Source: Clostridia bacterium
GTDB taxonomy: Bacteria; Bacillota; Clostridia; Oscillospirales; Acutalibacteraceae
NCBI GenBank assembly: GCA_017626295.1
Contig: JAGAJB010000036.1
Span: 62,001-126,000, forward strand
DNA: 64,000 bases
Direction: 5' to 3'
Position numbers and translations under genes: made by a program. Under the pieces are notes generated by a model that made no database searches, had not been told where the DNA came from, and saw only the letters and a program-made list of their open reading frames with translations. How positions within the stretch are numbered: the first letter of the stretch is position 1; every line of letters starts with the position of its first letter. Shown here piece by piece: positions 44,552-54,034 of the stretch.

Positions 44552-45204
44552 TCTGTGACCTCGTCTGAATCAGATAATTTGTTGATTTGATAACAAAGTG
44601 TCATTAAAGAGTCGCCGAGATGGACATTTTCAACGGCGACACCTTCATAACGGTGCATAAGGTCATATTGAGTAAAGTTCCAAAAACCTTTGATACCTAA
44701 TGAAACGAGTTTATCAGCATTTTCAGCCGCATACTCACCGGGAATACAAAGAATTGCAACAACAGGTTGCTCTTTTTGGCAAAAATCTTCTAATGTTTCA
44801 CTATCCATTACAGTTCTGCCGCCCACAACAGTTCCCACAACATTTTTATTGTTATCGAAAATGCCTACAAGGTCAAAACCGCGGTTTTCAAAATGAAGAT
44901 GTGTTGCAATTGCGTGACCTAAATTACCTGCACCTATCATAATTGCTTTAGATTTTTTGTTGATACCGAGAATAAGACCGATTTCATTATAAAGTTGTTC
45001 AATATTGTAACCGTAACCCTGTTGACCGAAACCGCCGAAGCAGTTAAGGTCCTGACGAATCTGTGAAGCGGTAAGACCCATTCGCTGAGAAAGTTCTTTA
45101 GATGAGATTCTTACAACCCCCATATTTTTGAGTTCTTCAAGATACCTGTGATAACGGGGTAAACGCTTTATAACAGGTACGGAAACCTGATTATTATTCT
45201 TCAT
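44548..45204 (-). CDS. rex: Redox-sensing transcriptional repressor Rex
   Basis: Rex binds DNA when NADH is low and represses fermentative and respiratory genes. The 218-residue protein has the winged helix (VIKRLPRYHRYLEELKNMG and RISSKELSQRMGLTASQIRQD), the FGGFGQQGYGYN wing, and a Rossmann domain with MIGAGNLGHAIA and GIFDNNKNVVG. It lies behind isocitrate dehydrogenase in an operon led by aconitase, whose promoter carries a candidate Rex box, so it may be autoregulated. Confidence 0.95.
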   Translation of the reverse strand: MKNNNQVSVPVIKRLPRYHRYLEELKNMGVVRISSKELSQRMGLTASQIRQDLNCFGGFGQQGYGYNIEQLYNEIGLILGINKKSKAIMIGAGNLGHAIATHLHFENRGFDLVGIFDNNKNVVGTVVGGRTVMDSETLEDFCQKEQPVVAILCIPGEYAAENADKLVSLGIKGFWNFTQYDLMHRYEGVAVENVHLGDSLMTLCYQINKLSDSDEVTE

Positions 45205-45220
45205 TGCTAATTCGCCCTTA

Positions 45221-46387
45221 TCAATCTAAAGTTTTAAGAGTTTCCATTACGTAATTACCGAATTCTTCGCAAGTGCAACCTGTATCACGGCCGGTGATAA
45301 CGAGTTTCTTTTCAGTAATCATACAAATATCAAGTGCTTTTTCAAGTTTGTCTGCTTCTTCCTGTTTACCGATATGAGAGAGAAGAAGAACTGCTGCTCT
45401 GAGCATAGAGCAAGGATCAGCGTACTGACCGCGACCTTCTTTAATCATACGGGGTGCAGAACCGTGAATAGCCTCGAACATTGCATATTGTTTACCGATG
45501 TTTGCACTACCTGCAGTACCGACACCGCCCTGGAATTCTGCTGCTTCGTCAGTAATAATATCACCGTAGAGGTTGGGAAGAACAAATACCTTGAAATCAG
45601 TTCTGCGCTTTTTATCGATAAGTTTTGCAGTTGTAATATCAATATACCATTCGTCAGTTGTGATTTCGGGGTAATCCTTAGCAATATTTTTGCAAAGGTT
45701 AAGGAATTTACCGTCGGTAGTTTTGATGATGTTAGCCTTAGTAATAATAGAAACGCGATCTTTTTTGTTGTTGCGTGCATATTCATAAGCAAGTTTTGCA
45801 ATACGCTCTGTACCTTCGGTTGTTGTTACAACAAAGTCGAAAGCGAGTTCACCGTCAACATCAACACCTTTTGAGCCTACTGCGTATGCACCCTCTGTAT
45901 TTTCACGGAAGAAAGTCCAGTCAATATTTTCTTCGGGAATTTTTACGGGGCGAACGTTAGCGAAAAGGTCAAGAGCCTTTCTCATTGCAACGTTTGCGCT
46001 TTCGATATTGGGGAGTCCGTCGCCCTGCTGAGGAGTGGTTGTGGGTCCTTTAAGAATAACGTCGCAATCCTTAAGTTCTTCCATAACGTCGTCAGGAATA
46101 GCCTTCATAACTTTTGCACGGTTCTCAATTGTAAGACCGTCAATGTATTTGAATTCAACTTTGCCGTTATCAACGTCGTCTTTAAGGATAAATTTAAGAA
46201 CGTTTGCTGCTTCGTTTGTAATAATGGGGCCAATGCCGTCACCGCCGCAAACACCGATGATTATTTTATCAAGTGATTTGAAATCTTTAAAATCCTTTGT
46301 TGACTTGATTTTCTGGTTACGCTCATCCTGTTCTATAAGTAACTGTTTGAATTTATCAAGAGCGTTCTGAATCTGTACTTCGTTCAT
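45221..46387 (-). CDS. NAD-type isocitrate dehydrogenase (isocitrate/isopropylmalate family)
   Basis: It probably oxidises isocitrate to 2-oxoglutarate, feeding glutamate synthesis. The 388-residue protein has GVCGGDGIGPIIT, NIESANVAMRKALDLFANVRP (substrate serine and arginines), FFRENTEGAYAVG, the metal aspartates in LPNLYGDIITDEAAEF, and EAIHGSAPRM. The lone homo-isocitrate/isopropylmalate branch is the alternative, but the aconitase gene directly upstream favours isocitrate. Start and aconitase stop share a base. Confidence 0.85.
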   Translation of the reverse strand: MNEVQIQNALDKFKQLLIEQDERNQKIKSTKDFKDFKSLDKIIIGVCGGDGIGPIITNEAANVLKFILKDDVDNGKVEFKYIDGLTIENRAKVMKAIPDDVMEELKDCDVILKGPTTTPQQGDGLPNIESANVAMRKALDLFANVRPVKIPEENIDWTFFRENTEGAYAVGSKGVDVDGELAFDFVVTTTEGTERIAKLAYEYARNNKKDRVSIITKANIIKTTDGKFLNLCKNIAKDYPEITTDEWYIDITTAKLIDKKRRTDFKVFVLPNLYGDIITDEAAEFQGGVGTAGSANIGKQYAMFEAIHGSAPRMIKEGRGQYADPCSMLRAAVLLLSHIGKQEEADKLEKALDICMITEKKLVITGRDTGCTCEEFGNYVMETLKTLD

Positions 46388-48324
46388 TATTTATTTTCCT
46401 CCTTAGTATAGTCGAGTAATCCGCCTGCAGTAAGTATATCAACCTGTCTTTCGGAAACGTCGCAGATAAGTTTATATTCTTCGTTCTTTGTTTCGTTTCT
46501 GAGAGTTATTTCAGAACCTGCTTTAAGTTCTGCTTTGATAGCGGGAAGTGTAAGTTTATCGCCGACTGAAATCTTATCATAATCATCAGCATTTACAAAG
46601 TTAAGGGGAAGAATACTTGCGTTTACAAGGTTTGCTTTATGTATTCTTGCGAATGACTTTGTAATAACAGCCTTAACACCGAGATAAAGGGGGACAAGAG
46701 CAGCGTGTTCTCTTGAAGAACCCTGACCGTAGTTGTTACCGCCGATAATGATGCAAGAACCTGCTTCCTTACAATGTTCTGCAAAATTTTCGTCACACTG
46801 ACGGAAACAGAACTGTGAAAGGTGAGGAATATTTGAACGGTAGGGAAGAATCTTTGCACCTGCGGGCATAATGTGGTCGGTTGTGATGTTATCTTCAACT
46901 TTAAGCACTGCAGTTGCTTCGATAGAATCTGCAAGGGGAGATGTCTTTGGGAAGGGTTTAATGTTGGGTCCGTAATAAACCTCAACAGCCGCTGCCTCTT
47001 CAGGTGTTTCTGCAGGCATTTCAATCATATTGTCATTTATTATAAATGACTTGGGAAGTGTAACGGAAATATCTTCTTCACACTTAGTTGCATCGGTAAG
47101 TACACCTGTAAGAGCAGATACAGCAGCAGTTTCGGGGCTGACAAGGTAAACCTTACCGTCAGCAGTACCGCTTCTGCCCTCAAAGTTACGGTTAAATGTA
47201 CGAAGAGATACACCCGATGAACAGGGTGACTGACCCATACCGATACAAGGACCGCAAGCACTTTCAAGAATACGTGCGCCGGCATCTATCATATCTGCAA
47301 GAGCACCGTTAAGAGCGAGCATATTAAGAACCTGTTTTGAACCGGGCGCAATACCTAAAGATACTGAAGGATGAACTTTTTTACCCTTAAGAATTTTTGC
47401 AACTTTCATCATATCAAGAAGTGATGAGTTAGTGCAAGAGCCGATAAGAACCTGGTCAACTTTAATTTCACCGATTTCTGCAACAGATTTAACATTGTCG
47501 GGCATATGAGGCATTGCAGCAAGAGGTTTTAATTCACAAAGGTCAATGTCAATTACTCTGGAATATTCTGCATCTTCATCGGGAAGAAGTTCAACCCAAT
47601 CTTTTTCACGGCTCTGTGCCTTCATAAAGTCATATGTAATTTCGTCAGAAGGGAAGATAGAAGTTGTAGCACCGAGTTCAGCACCCATATTTGTAATGGT
47701 TGCTCTTTCGGGAACTGTAAGTGTCTTTACACCTTCACCGCCGTATTCGATAACCTTGCCAACGCCACCTTTAACGCTGAGTATTCTCAATACTTCAAGA
47801 ATAATGTCTTTTGCAGCAACGTAAGGGGAGAGTTTGCCCTTAAGATTAACTTTTATAACTTCGGGAACAGTGATATAGTAAGCACCGCCACCCATAGCAA
47901 CAGCAACGTCAAGACCGCCTGCGCCCATAGCAAGCATACCTAAACCGCCACCTGTGGGTGTGTGGCTGTCGGAACCTATGAGGGTTTTGCCGGGAATACC
48001 GAAACGTTCAAGGTGAACCTGGTGACAAATACCGTTACCGGGGCGTGAATAACGCACGCCGCGTTTTTTACAAACGCTCTGAATGAATTTGTGGTCATCG
48101 GCATTTTCAAAACCTGTCTGAAGTGTATTGTGGTCGATATAAGCAACGGAAAGTTCGGTTTTAACTTTGTCAATGTCCATTGCTTCAAGTTCAAGATAAG
48201 CCATTGTACCGGTTGCATCCTGAGTTAAAGTCTGGTCAATTCTGATACCAACTTCGTTACCGGGTGCATATTCACCGTCAACAAGATGACTCTTAATAAT
48301 TTTTTCGCATAAAGTGAGTCCCAT
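46387..48324 (-). CDS. Aconitate hydratase
   Basis: It isomerises citrate to isocitrate with a 4Fe-4S cluster. The start at 48324 (MGLTLCEKI) follows GGAGG; a 14-codon extension lacks a site. At 645 residues it is the shorter mitochondrial/LeuC-like aconitase type. Cluster cysteines lie in VLIGSCTNSSLLDM and ESACGPCIGMGQSPCS. TPTGGGLGMLAMGAGGLD and the swivel-domain NNYGQGSSREHAALVP are present. It is the first gene of an aconitase-isocitrate dehydrogenase-rex operon, an oxidative half-TCA branch. Citrate synthase is not in the window. Confidence 0.93.
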   Translation of the reverse strand: MGLTLCEKIIKSHLVDGEYAPGNEVGIRIDQTLTQDATGTMAYLELEAMDIDKVKTELSVAYIDHNTLQTGFENADDHKFIQSVCKKRGVRYSRPGNGICHQVHLERFGIPGKTLIGSDSHTPTGGGLGMLAMGAGGLDVAVAMGGGAYYITVPEVIKVNLKGKLSPYVAAKDIILEVLRILSVKGGVGKVIEYGGEGVKTLTVPERATITNMGAELGATTSIFPSDEITYDFMKAQSREKDWVELLPDEDAEYSRVIDIDLCELKPLAAMPHMPDNVKSVAEIGEIKVDQVLIGSCTNSSLLDMMKVAKILKGKKVHPSVSLGIAPGSKQVLNMLALNGALADMIDAGARILESACGPCIGMGQSPCSSGVSLRTFNRNFEGRSGTADGKVYLVSPETAAVSALTGVLTDATKCEEDISVTLPKSFIINDNMIEMPAETPEEAAAVEVYYGPNIKPFPKTSPLADSIEATAVLKVEDNITTDHIMPAGAKILPYRSNIPHLSQFCFRQCDENFAEHCKEAGSCIIIGGNNYGQGSSREHAALVPLYLGVKAVITKSFARIHKANLVNASILPLNFVNADDYDKISVGDKLTLPAIKAELKAGSEITLRNETKNEEYKLICDVSERQVDILTAGGLLDYTKEENK

Positions 48325-48343
48325 CTTAATTTTCCTCCGAAAC

Positions 48344-48362
48344 TTGTTCAAATTTTTAACAA
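48344..48362. promoter_or_regulatory. Candidate Rex operator
   Basis: TTGTTCAAATTTTTAACAA is a near-palindrome with TTGTT and AACAA ends, close to the Clostridia Rex consensus TTGTTAANNNNTTAACAA but one base longer. It lies just downstream of the -10 of the aconitase promoter, where a bound repressor would block transcription. Confidence 0.55.
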
Positions 48363-48366
48363 ACAT

Positions 48367-48395
48367 ATTTTAATATCTTTAATAATCTTTGTCAA
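48367..48395 (-). promoter_or_regulatory. Promoter of the aconitase-idh-rex operon
   Basis: On the minus strand, TTGACA (48395-48390) and TAAAAT (48372-48367) are 17 bases apart, about 43 bases before the start codon. Confidence 0.82.
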
Positions 48396-48447
48396 CGGCT
48401 AATTGACAATAATATTTCTTTTAATAATAAATATAATTCGTCAAATC

Positions 48448-48476
48448 TTGCACTTTTTTGTTTATTGTGCTATTAT
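48448..48476 (+). promoter_or_regulatory. Promoter of the tepA-like/uppP/ftsK genes
   Basis: TTGCAC at 48448-48453 and TATTAT at 48471-48476 are 17 bases apart, about 50 bases before the proposed start. It diverges from the aconitase promoter. Confidence 0.65.
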
Positions 48477-48525
48477 AAATAGGTTAAAAGGGAAAAATCG
48501 GTTATAATAACTATCGGTGATAGTT

Positions 48526-49272
48526 TTGTATAACGATTTATATGATTTTTTTGATTTTAATGCACCGAATCCGAACGGTATTGATAGTGATTCTGAACAA
48601 ACAGAAGAAACAGAAACTTTATTTGAAGACGAAGCAAACGACGGCAGTGTTACAGTGAATAAAAACGGTTCATACATCCACTGTCTTACTATAATCGGTC
48701 AGATAGAGGGCCACTATTCTTCTCCGCCAAATAATAAGGCAACTAAATACGAGCATATCATTCCGAGGCTTGTTGCAGTTGAGGAAAATCCCGATATTTC
48801 GGGTTTACTGATAATTCTCAACACTATCGGCGGTGATATTGAAGCGGGGCTTGCTATTGCCGAACTTATTTCAGGTATGAAAAAGCCCACTGCTTCACTT
48901 GTTCTGGGCGGAAGTCATTCTATTGGAATTCCTCTTGCAGTCAGCGCAAAAAAATCTTTTATAGTGCCTACCGCTTCAATGACGGTTCATCCTGTCAGAA
49001 TGAACGGACTGATTTTAGGTGTTCCGCAAACTTTAGTGTATTTGAAAAAAATGGAAGAACGTGTTATCGAGTTTATAACACGAAATTCAGAAATTTCTGC
49101 AAAACGTTTTAAAGAATTGATGCTTAATAATGAGGAACTTGTTTCGGATTTCGGAACAATTTTAAACGGGAATCAAGCAGTTGAAGAGGGGCTTATAGAT
49201 TCTATCGGCAGTTTGTCCGATGCTCTCGAGTGTCTTGAACGTATGGCAGAAAAACAACACGGAGGTAATTAA
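48526..49272 (+). CDS. ClpP-fold serine protease, TepA/YmfB-like
   Basis: The TTG at 48526 has GGTGA six bases ahead; a GTG at 48517 overlaps that site. The 248-residue protein has a ClpP/crotonase fold with GQIEGHYSSPPNNKATKYEH, LLIILNTIGGDIEAGLAIAE, the nucleophile in LGGSHSIGIPLA and the histidine in MTVHPVRMNGLI. These match the TepA (translocation-enhancing) group, cytoplasmic proteins thought to degrade signal peptides or aid export. In Bacillus the gene also lies before spoIIIE. The first 45 residues are acidic and unrecognised. Confidence 0.82.
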   Translation: MYNDLYDFFDFNAPNPNGIDSDSEQTEETETLFEDEANDGSVTVNKNGSYIHCLTIIGQIEGHYSSPPNNKATKYEHIIPRLVAVEENPDISGLLIILNTIGGDIEAGLAIAELISGMKKPTASLVLGGSHSIGIPLAVSAKKSFIVPTASMTVHPVRMNGLILGVPQTLVYLKKMEERVIEFITRNSEISAKRFKELMLNNEELVSDFGTILNGNQAVEEGLIDSIGSLSDALECLERMAEKQHGGN

Positions 49273-49274
49273 TT

Positions 49275-50153
49275 TTGAAAGAGATTTTACAGGCTTTGCT
49301 ACTTGGTATAATTCAGGGTGTAACCGAATTTTTACCGATTTCAAGTAGCGGTCATATGTCTTTATTCCGGCATTTTACAGGTATGAATCCTGAAGGGGCG
49401 GGGCTTTTCTCCGCTATGTTACATATAGGAACACTCGTTGCAATTTTCATTGTGTTCTATAAACCTATTTATGAACTTTTCGTAGAACTTTTTGCTTGTA
49501 TAAAAGACATTTTTTCAAAGAAATTTTCTTTCAGATTAAAAGATATGTCTACAACGCGCCGTATGTTGATGATGTTTATTGTTTCTTGCATACCGCTTCT
49601 TTTGTTGCTTATACCTGTGGGAGACGGCAAAAATTTAATGGATGTTGTAGGTGTTTTCGGGTCGGATAACAGTATCAAAGCCGAGGGTATCTGTTTTATG
49701 GTTACGGGTTTCCTGCTTTTATTCGGTACATATGTTTCTGAGTCAACACAGCGTTTTAAAAAGATTTCTCCGTTTTCTGCTGTTGCTATTGGTATTGCTC
49801 AGTTTTTTGCAGCGTGTTTCCCGGGGATTTCCCGTTCGGGTTCAACCGTATCGGCTGCTCTTTGTTGCAGAATGTCAAAAAAGAACGCTGTCAGATATTC
49901 ATTTATCTTAAGTATACCCGCAGTTCTCGCAAGCGGTCTTGTGGAGTTTAAGGATGCAATGGAAGGAACGGAAATCATACCTGTTTCATCATTGCTGGTC
50001 GGGGTTATTGCATCTGCAGTTGTGGGTGTATTTGCAATCAAATTGTTGCAAATTTTAATCAAAAAGAATTGGTTTAAATATTTTGGTTATTACTGTCTTG
50101 CTCTCGGTTTTATCGTTACAATTATCGGAGCAGTCGAAGTTTTTATAAAGTAA
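49275..50153 (+). CDS. uppP: Undecaprenyl-diphosphatase
   Basis: UppP recycles the lipid carrier for peptidoglycan and confers bacitracin tolerance. The TTG start at 49275 follows GGAGG. The 292-residue protein has eight or so membrane helices and both catalytic blocks: QGVTEFLPISSSGHMSL and FPGISRSGSTVSAAL. Length is slightly above the usual 270 because of an extra loop around residues 105-150. It lies 2 bases after the tepA-like gene. Confidence 0.95.
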   Translation: MKEILQALLLGIIQGVTEFLPISSSGHMSLFRHFTGMNPEGAGLFSAMLHIGTLVAIFIVFYKPIYELFVELFACIKDIFSKKFSFRLKDMSTTRRMLMMFIVSCIPLLLLLIPVGDGKNLMDVVGVFGSDNSIKAEGICFMVTGFLLLFGTYVSESTQRFKKISPFSAVAIGIAQFFAACFPGISRSGSTVSAALCCRMSKKNAVRYSFILSIPAVLASGLVEFKDAMEGTEIIPVSSLLVGVIASAVVGVFAIKLLQILIKKNWFKYFGYYCLALGFIVTIIGAVEVFIK

Positions 50154-50175
50154 GTTAAGTTAGGGGTATTTAGTT

Positions 50176-52896
50176 TTGGCACAGAATAAAAAGAAACCTA
50201 CTCAGAAAAAGGGTAAAACTCAACCCAAAAACAAAAAAGTTCAAAAAAACGAAGCGAAAAGGTCTTTGTTCAGTACAGAACATAAACAGATTTTTGCGCT
50301 CATCGGTTTCTTTATTGCGTTGTTTATGGGCGCAGTTGTTTTTATTGAAGCAGGCGGTGTCTGGGGTGCTTTGAGGAATTTCTTTTTCGGTTTGTTTGGT
50401 ATCAACGCTTTTATAATGCCGTTCTTTATCGCTTTTGTGTGTATAGTTGCGGCTATCGGTAAAGATACACGAAAATATAAATTCAAGGTTATTGAAGTTT
50501 TCACTTTATTTACACTTCTTGTTGCTTTTTTACATATAGTAAAAGCAAATGCCGATTTGTCTTACGGTGAACAAATTGCAGCAGGGTATAATACATTTAA
50601 ACTTTATGACGGCACCGGTATGCGTTTCGGTTACGGTGTGTTTGGTGCAATATTCGGCGGAATTCCGCTTTTGTTAACTGACGGTAACAAACTTGCTGCA
50701 GGCATAATAACCATATTACTTTTCCTTGTTCTTTTAATGTTCTTTACCGGAACAACGCTTTTGAAACTTTTACAGTCTCTGAAAGCGCCTGCGGAAGCCG
50801 TAACTGACTATGCCGGTGAAAAAATTGAAGATTTAAAAACAACTTATAACAATGTTTCCGAAGATATACACGAAAAACGTGCTAAAAGTGCCGAGAAAAG
50901 ACGTCGCGAAACAACAAAGCACGAAATTGACCTGGATATACCTCTTGATGATGACGTTGTAATTCCCGACAAAGGTGTAGACCCGATTTTAACCAACGAT
51001 GATGACGATGTTTTTGACAGAGATGTTCAGATGTCTGATATTATTGATTTATTTGAAAATGACGGAACTGATGAAGAACCTCACGAAGAATATCTTTCAC
51101 TGGAAGAAATCAGAAGGATGAATAAGACCCAACAGGAAGAACATTTTGAAGAAATCGTTGAAGCGGTCGAAGAGGAAACTGTTGTTGATATTGATGATTA
51201 TACCGATATTGAAGAACCGGGCGGTATCGAAACCGAAACACCTGTTGAAGAACAGGCAGTTGAAATCGTTGAAGAAGTTGCGCAGTATGAGTTGCCTTCC
51301 GTTGAATTTCTTGATTTACCGAAAAACAACGGTTCAACAGGTTCTACAAGTGAACTTCGTGAAAAAGGGGAAACAATTGTTAAAACTTTAAAAAGTTTCG
51401 GTGTAGGCACAAGGATTGTTGAAATCTGTCAAAGCCCTTCTGTTACCCGCTTTGAACTCCAACCCGACCCGGGTGTAAAAATCAGCAGAATCACTTCTCT
51501 TGCTGATGATATTGCAATGAATCTTGCCGCTTCCGGTGTGCGAATTGAAGCACCGATTCCCAATAAAAACGCGGTTGGTATCGAAGTTCCCAATGCCGAG
51601 AAAGCAATGGTTACACTTCGTGAAATTATTGAAAGCGGCTCATTTAAAAATGCAAAATCACGGCTCAACGTTGCTTTAGGCCGTGATATTCAGGGCGAAG
51701 CAACTTGTGCTGACCTTGCGAAAATGCCACACTTACTTGTTGCGGGTACAACAGGTTCAGGTAAGTCTGTTTGCCTTAATACAATGATTATGAGTTTGCT
51801 TTATAACGCAACCCCGGATGAAGTAAAACTTATTATGATAGACCCGAAGAAAGTTGAATTCACTGTTTACAGGTCAATTCCCCATCTTCTTGTTCCCGTA
51901 GTTGCAGACCCGAGGAAAGCCGCTGGTGCACTTTCCTGGGCGGTTGCCGAAATGGACAAGCGTTATGCATTGTTTGCAGAAAAAGGCGTAAGAAATCTTC
52001 AGGGTTATAATACTTATGCTACTTCAAACGGCTTACCTAAAATGCCGCAGATTGTTATTATAATTGATGAGTTGTCTGATTTAATGATGGCTGCTTCTAA
52101 TGAGGTTGAGGATTCAATTTGCCGTCTTGCTCAAAAGGCCCGTGCCGCAGGTATGCACCTTATTGTTGCAACTCAAAGACCCTCCGTTGACGTTATTACA
52201 GGTCTTATTAAAGCAAATATTCCCAGCCGAATTGCTTTCGCGGTAAAATCACAAATTGACTCCCGTACTATTATTGATACTCAAGGTGCAGAAAAACTTC
52301 TGGGTAACGGTGATATGCTCTACTGTCCCGTCGGTCTTTCAAAGCCTGTTCGCGTTCAGGGTTGTTACGTATCTGATGATGAAATTGAGCGTGTTATTGA
52401 GTTTGTAACTTCACAGGGCGATGTAAAATACGACGATGCCGTTATGCAGGAAATTGAACTTAAAGCCGCACAGGACGGTAAAAAGAAATCTGCCTCAGGC
52501 GGGGCTGTTGAAACTTCTTCCGATGATTACGGCGATGAAATGATTCCCAAGGCTATTGAGGTCGTAATCGAAGCAGGTATGGCATCTACAACGCTTTTAC
52601 AGAGAAAATTAAAATTAGGTTATGCCCGTGCCGCTAGAATTGTTGATGAACTTTCAGAAAAGGGGATTATAGGACCCTTTGAGGGTAGTAAACCTCGTAA
52701 AGTTCTCATTACAAAAGAACAATGGTACGAAATGCAGGCAAATTCATCAACCGTTTCTGCACCGAAACAACTTTCGGTTGACGATATTGTTCCGAACAAC
52801 CAAAATAATTCGTCAGCAGATACCGGAACACAAACCTTACCCGAAGATCATAACTATTTCGGCTCTGCGGTTAATCACGAAAATTCTGAGGAATAA
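50176..52896 (+). CDS. ftsK: DNA translocase FtsK/SpoIIIE
   Basis: This ring-shaped motor pumps chromosomal DNA through the septum or into the forespore. The TTG start at 50176 has only a weak AGGGG site. The 906-residue protein has a basic N-terminus, four membrane helices (about 35-200), an acidic linker (about 230-400), then the motor: Walker A GTTGSGKSVCLN, Walker B IIIDELSDLMM, IVATQRPSVDVITG, and the gamma winged helix LLQRKLKLGYARAARIVDEL that reads KOPS-like sites. A Gln/Asn-rich tail follows. It lies in the tepA-uppP-ftsK run. Confidence 0.95.
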   Translation: MAQNKKKPTQKKGKTQPKNKKVQKNEAKRSLFSTEHKQIFALIGFFIALFMGAVVFIEAGGVWGALRNFFFGLFGINAFIMPFFIAFVCIVAAIGKDTRKYKFKVIEVFTLFTLLVAFLHIVKANADLSYGEQIAAGYNTFKLYDGTGMRFGYGVFGAIFGGIPLLLTDGNKLAAGIITILLFLVLLMFFTGTTLLKLLQSLKAPAEAVTDYAGEKIEDLKTTYNNVSEDIHEKRAKSAEKRRRETTKHEIDLDIPLDDDVVIPDKGVDPILTNDDDDVFDRDVQMSDIIDLFENDGTDEEPHEEYLSLEEIRRMNKTQQEEHFEEIVEAVEEETVVDIDDYTDIEEPGGIETETPVEEQAVEIVEEVAQYELPSVEFLDLPKNNGSTGSTSELREKGETIVKTLKSFGVGTRIVEICQSPSVTRFELQPDPGVKISRITSLADDIAMNLAASGVRIEAPIPNKNAVGIEVPNAEKAMVTLREIIESGSFKNAKSRLNVALGRDIQGEATCADLAKMPHLLVAGTTGSGKSVCLNTMIMSLLYNATPDEVKLIMIDPKKVEFTVYRSIPHLLVPVVADPRKAAGALSWAVAEMDKRYALFAEKGVRNLQGYNTYATSNGLPKMPQIVIIIDELSDLMMAASNEVEDSICRLAQKARAAGMHLIVATQRPSVDVITGLIKANIPSRIAFAVKSQIDSRTIIDTQGAEKLLGNGDMLYCPVGLSKPVRVQGCYVSDDEIERVIEFVTSQGDVKYDDAVMQEIELKAAQDGKKKSASGGAVETSSDDYGDEMIPKAIEVVIEAGMASTTLLQRKLKLGYARAARIVDELSEKGIIGPFEGSKPRKVLITKEQWYEMQANSSTVSAPKQLSVDDIVPNNQNNSSADTGTQTLPEDHNYFGSAVNHENSEE

Positions 52897-52898
52897 TT

Positions 52899-53138
52899 AT
52901 GGATATTTTTGTTGAATACTTAGATGGGGAGTACGCAGTTTGCAGACTTCCCGATAAAGATAAGAATCTTATACGCTTACCCTTAAGAGAGTTGCCCGAC
53001 GGTGTTAAAGAGTTAGGTGTTATTTCTATGAGGGATAACGGCTCTTTTGTTATCAATGATTACGGACGTGAAGTTCGTATGAAAAAAATCACCAACTATT
53101 TAAGATACCAAAAATATTACTTTGATTTGCAAAAATAA
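52899..53138 (+). CDS. Small DUF3006-like protein
   Basis: The 79-residue protein starts 2 bases after ftsK. Its pattern DGEYAVCRLPDKDKN, IRLPLRELPDGVKELGVI, FVINDYGREVRMKKI matches DUF3006-type small beta proteins, which often occur beside MBL genes. The function is unknown. GAGGA lies before the ATG inside the end of ftsK. Confidence 0.6.
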   Translation: MDIFVEYLDGEYAVCRLPDKDKNLIRLPLRELPDGVKELGVISMRDNGSFVINDYGREVRMKKITNYLRYQKYYFDLQK

Positions 53139-53152
53139 TTAACAAAAAAGTA

Positions 53153-53181
53153 TTGCATTTTTTGTAAAAAGGTGATATACT
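53153..53181 (+). promoter_or_regulatory. Promoter of rpsB-tsf
   Basis: TTGCAT at 53153-53158 and TATACT at 53176-53181 are 17 bases apart, giving a leader of about 104 bases before rpsB. Confidence 0.75.
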
Positions 53182-53187
53182 TTCCAA

Positions 53188-53291
53188 GTTAAAAAACTCA
53201 CGCAGGGTAGATTACGGGTGTCGTGTGCACTTTTGTGTGGTGTCCGTAAGGCGAAACCGTGCGGCGGTTTAACAAAAAGGAGGACAAAATT
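53188..53291 (+). other. Structured 5' leader of rpsB
   Basis: The leader can form TTACGG (53212-53217) with CCGTAA (53244-53249) around a GTG/CAC-rich loop, then AAACCG (53254-53259) with CGGTTT (53265-53270), ending just before AGGAGG at 53279-53283. It is GC-richer than nearby intergenic DNA. S2 represses its own operon in E. coli, so an autoregulatory structure is plausible here, but no known family is recognised. Confidence 0.5.
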
Positions 53292-54020
53292 ATGTCAGTA
53301 GTTTCAATGAAACAATTACTCGAAGCAGGTGTTCACTTCGGACACCAGACAAGAAGATGGAACCCCAAAATGGCTCCTTACATCTTCACTGAAAGAAATG
53401 GTATCTATATCATCGACCTTCAGAAGACAGTTAAGAAACTTGAAGAGGCTTACACCTTCATCAACCAGATCGCTCAGGAAGGCGGCGAAGTTCTTTTCGT
53501 AGGCACAAAGAAACAGGCTCAGGATTCCATTAAGGAAGAAGCAGAGCGTTGCGGTATGTCATTCGTTAACGCACGTTGGCTTGGCGGTATGCTTACAAAC
53601 TTCAACACAATCCAGAAGAGAATCAGAAGACTTGCTCAGCTTAACGCTATGGAAGCTGACGGCACATTCGACCTTCTTCCCAAGAAAGAAGTTATCAAGC
53701 TTAACCTCGAAAGAGAGAAACTTGAAAAGTTCATGGGCGGTATCACAGAAATGAAAAAGATGCCCGCTGCTATGTTCATCGTAGACCCCAGAAAAGAAAG
53801 AATCGCTGTTCTCGAAGCAAAGAAACTCGGTATCCCGATCGTTGCTATCGTTGATACAAACTGCGATCCCGACGAAATCGACTATGTAATTCCCGGTAAC
53901 GATGACGCTATCCGTGCAGTTAAACTTATTGCAGGTGCTATGGCTGATGCTATCATTGCAGGTCGCCAGGGCGAGCAGAATGTTGCTGAAGAAGAAGTTG
54001 CTGAGGAAGCAGCAGAATAA
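53292..54020 (+). CDS. rpsB: 30S ribosomal protein S2
   Basis: The ATG at 53292 follows AAAAAGGAGG; an open extension to 53259 lacks a start signal. The 242-residue protein has [57 protein letters not shown] and [21 protein letters not shown], all standard. The acidic C-terminal tail is usual. It is followed by tsf, as in almost all bacteria. Confidence 0.98.
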   Translation: MSVVSMKQLLEAGVHFGHQTRRWNPKMAPYIFTERNGIYIIDLQKTVKKLEEAYTFINQIAQEGGEVLFVGTKKQAQDSIKEEAERCGMSFVNARWLGGMLTNFNTIQKRIRRLAQLNAMEADGTFDLLPKKEVIKLNLEREKLEKFMGGITEMKKMPAAMFIVDPRKERIAVLEAKKLGIPIVAIVDTNCDPDEIDYVIPGNDDAIRAVKLIAGAMADAIIAGRQGEQNVAEEEVAEEAAE

Positions 54021-54034
54021 GTGGTTAAATTAAT

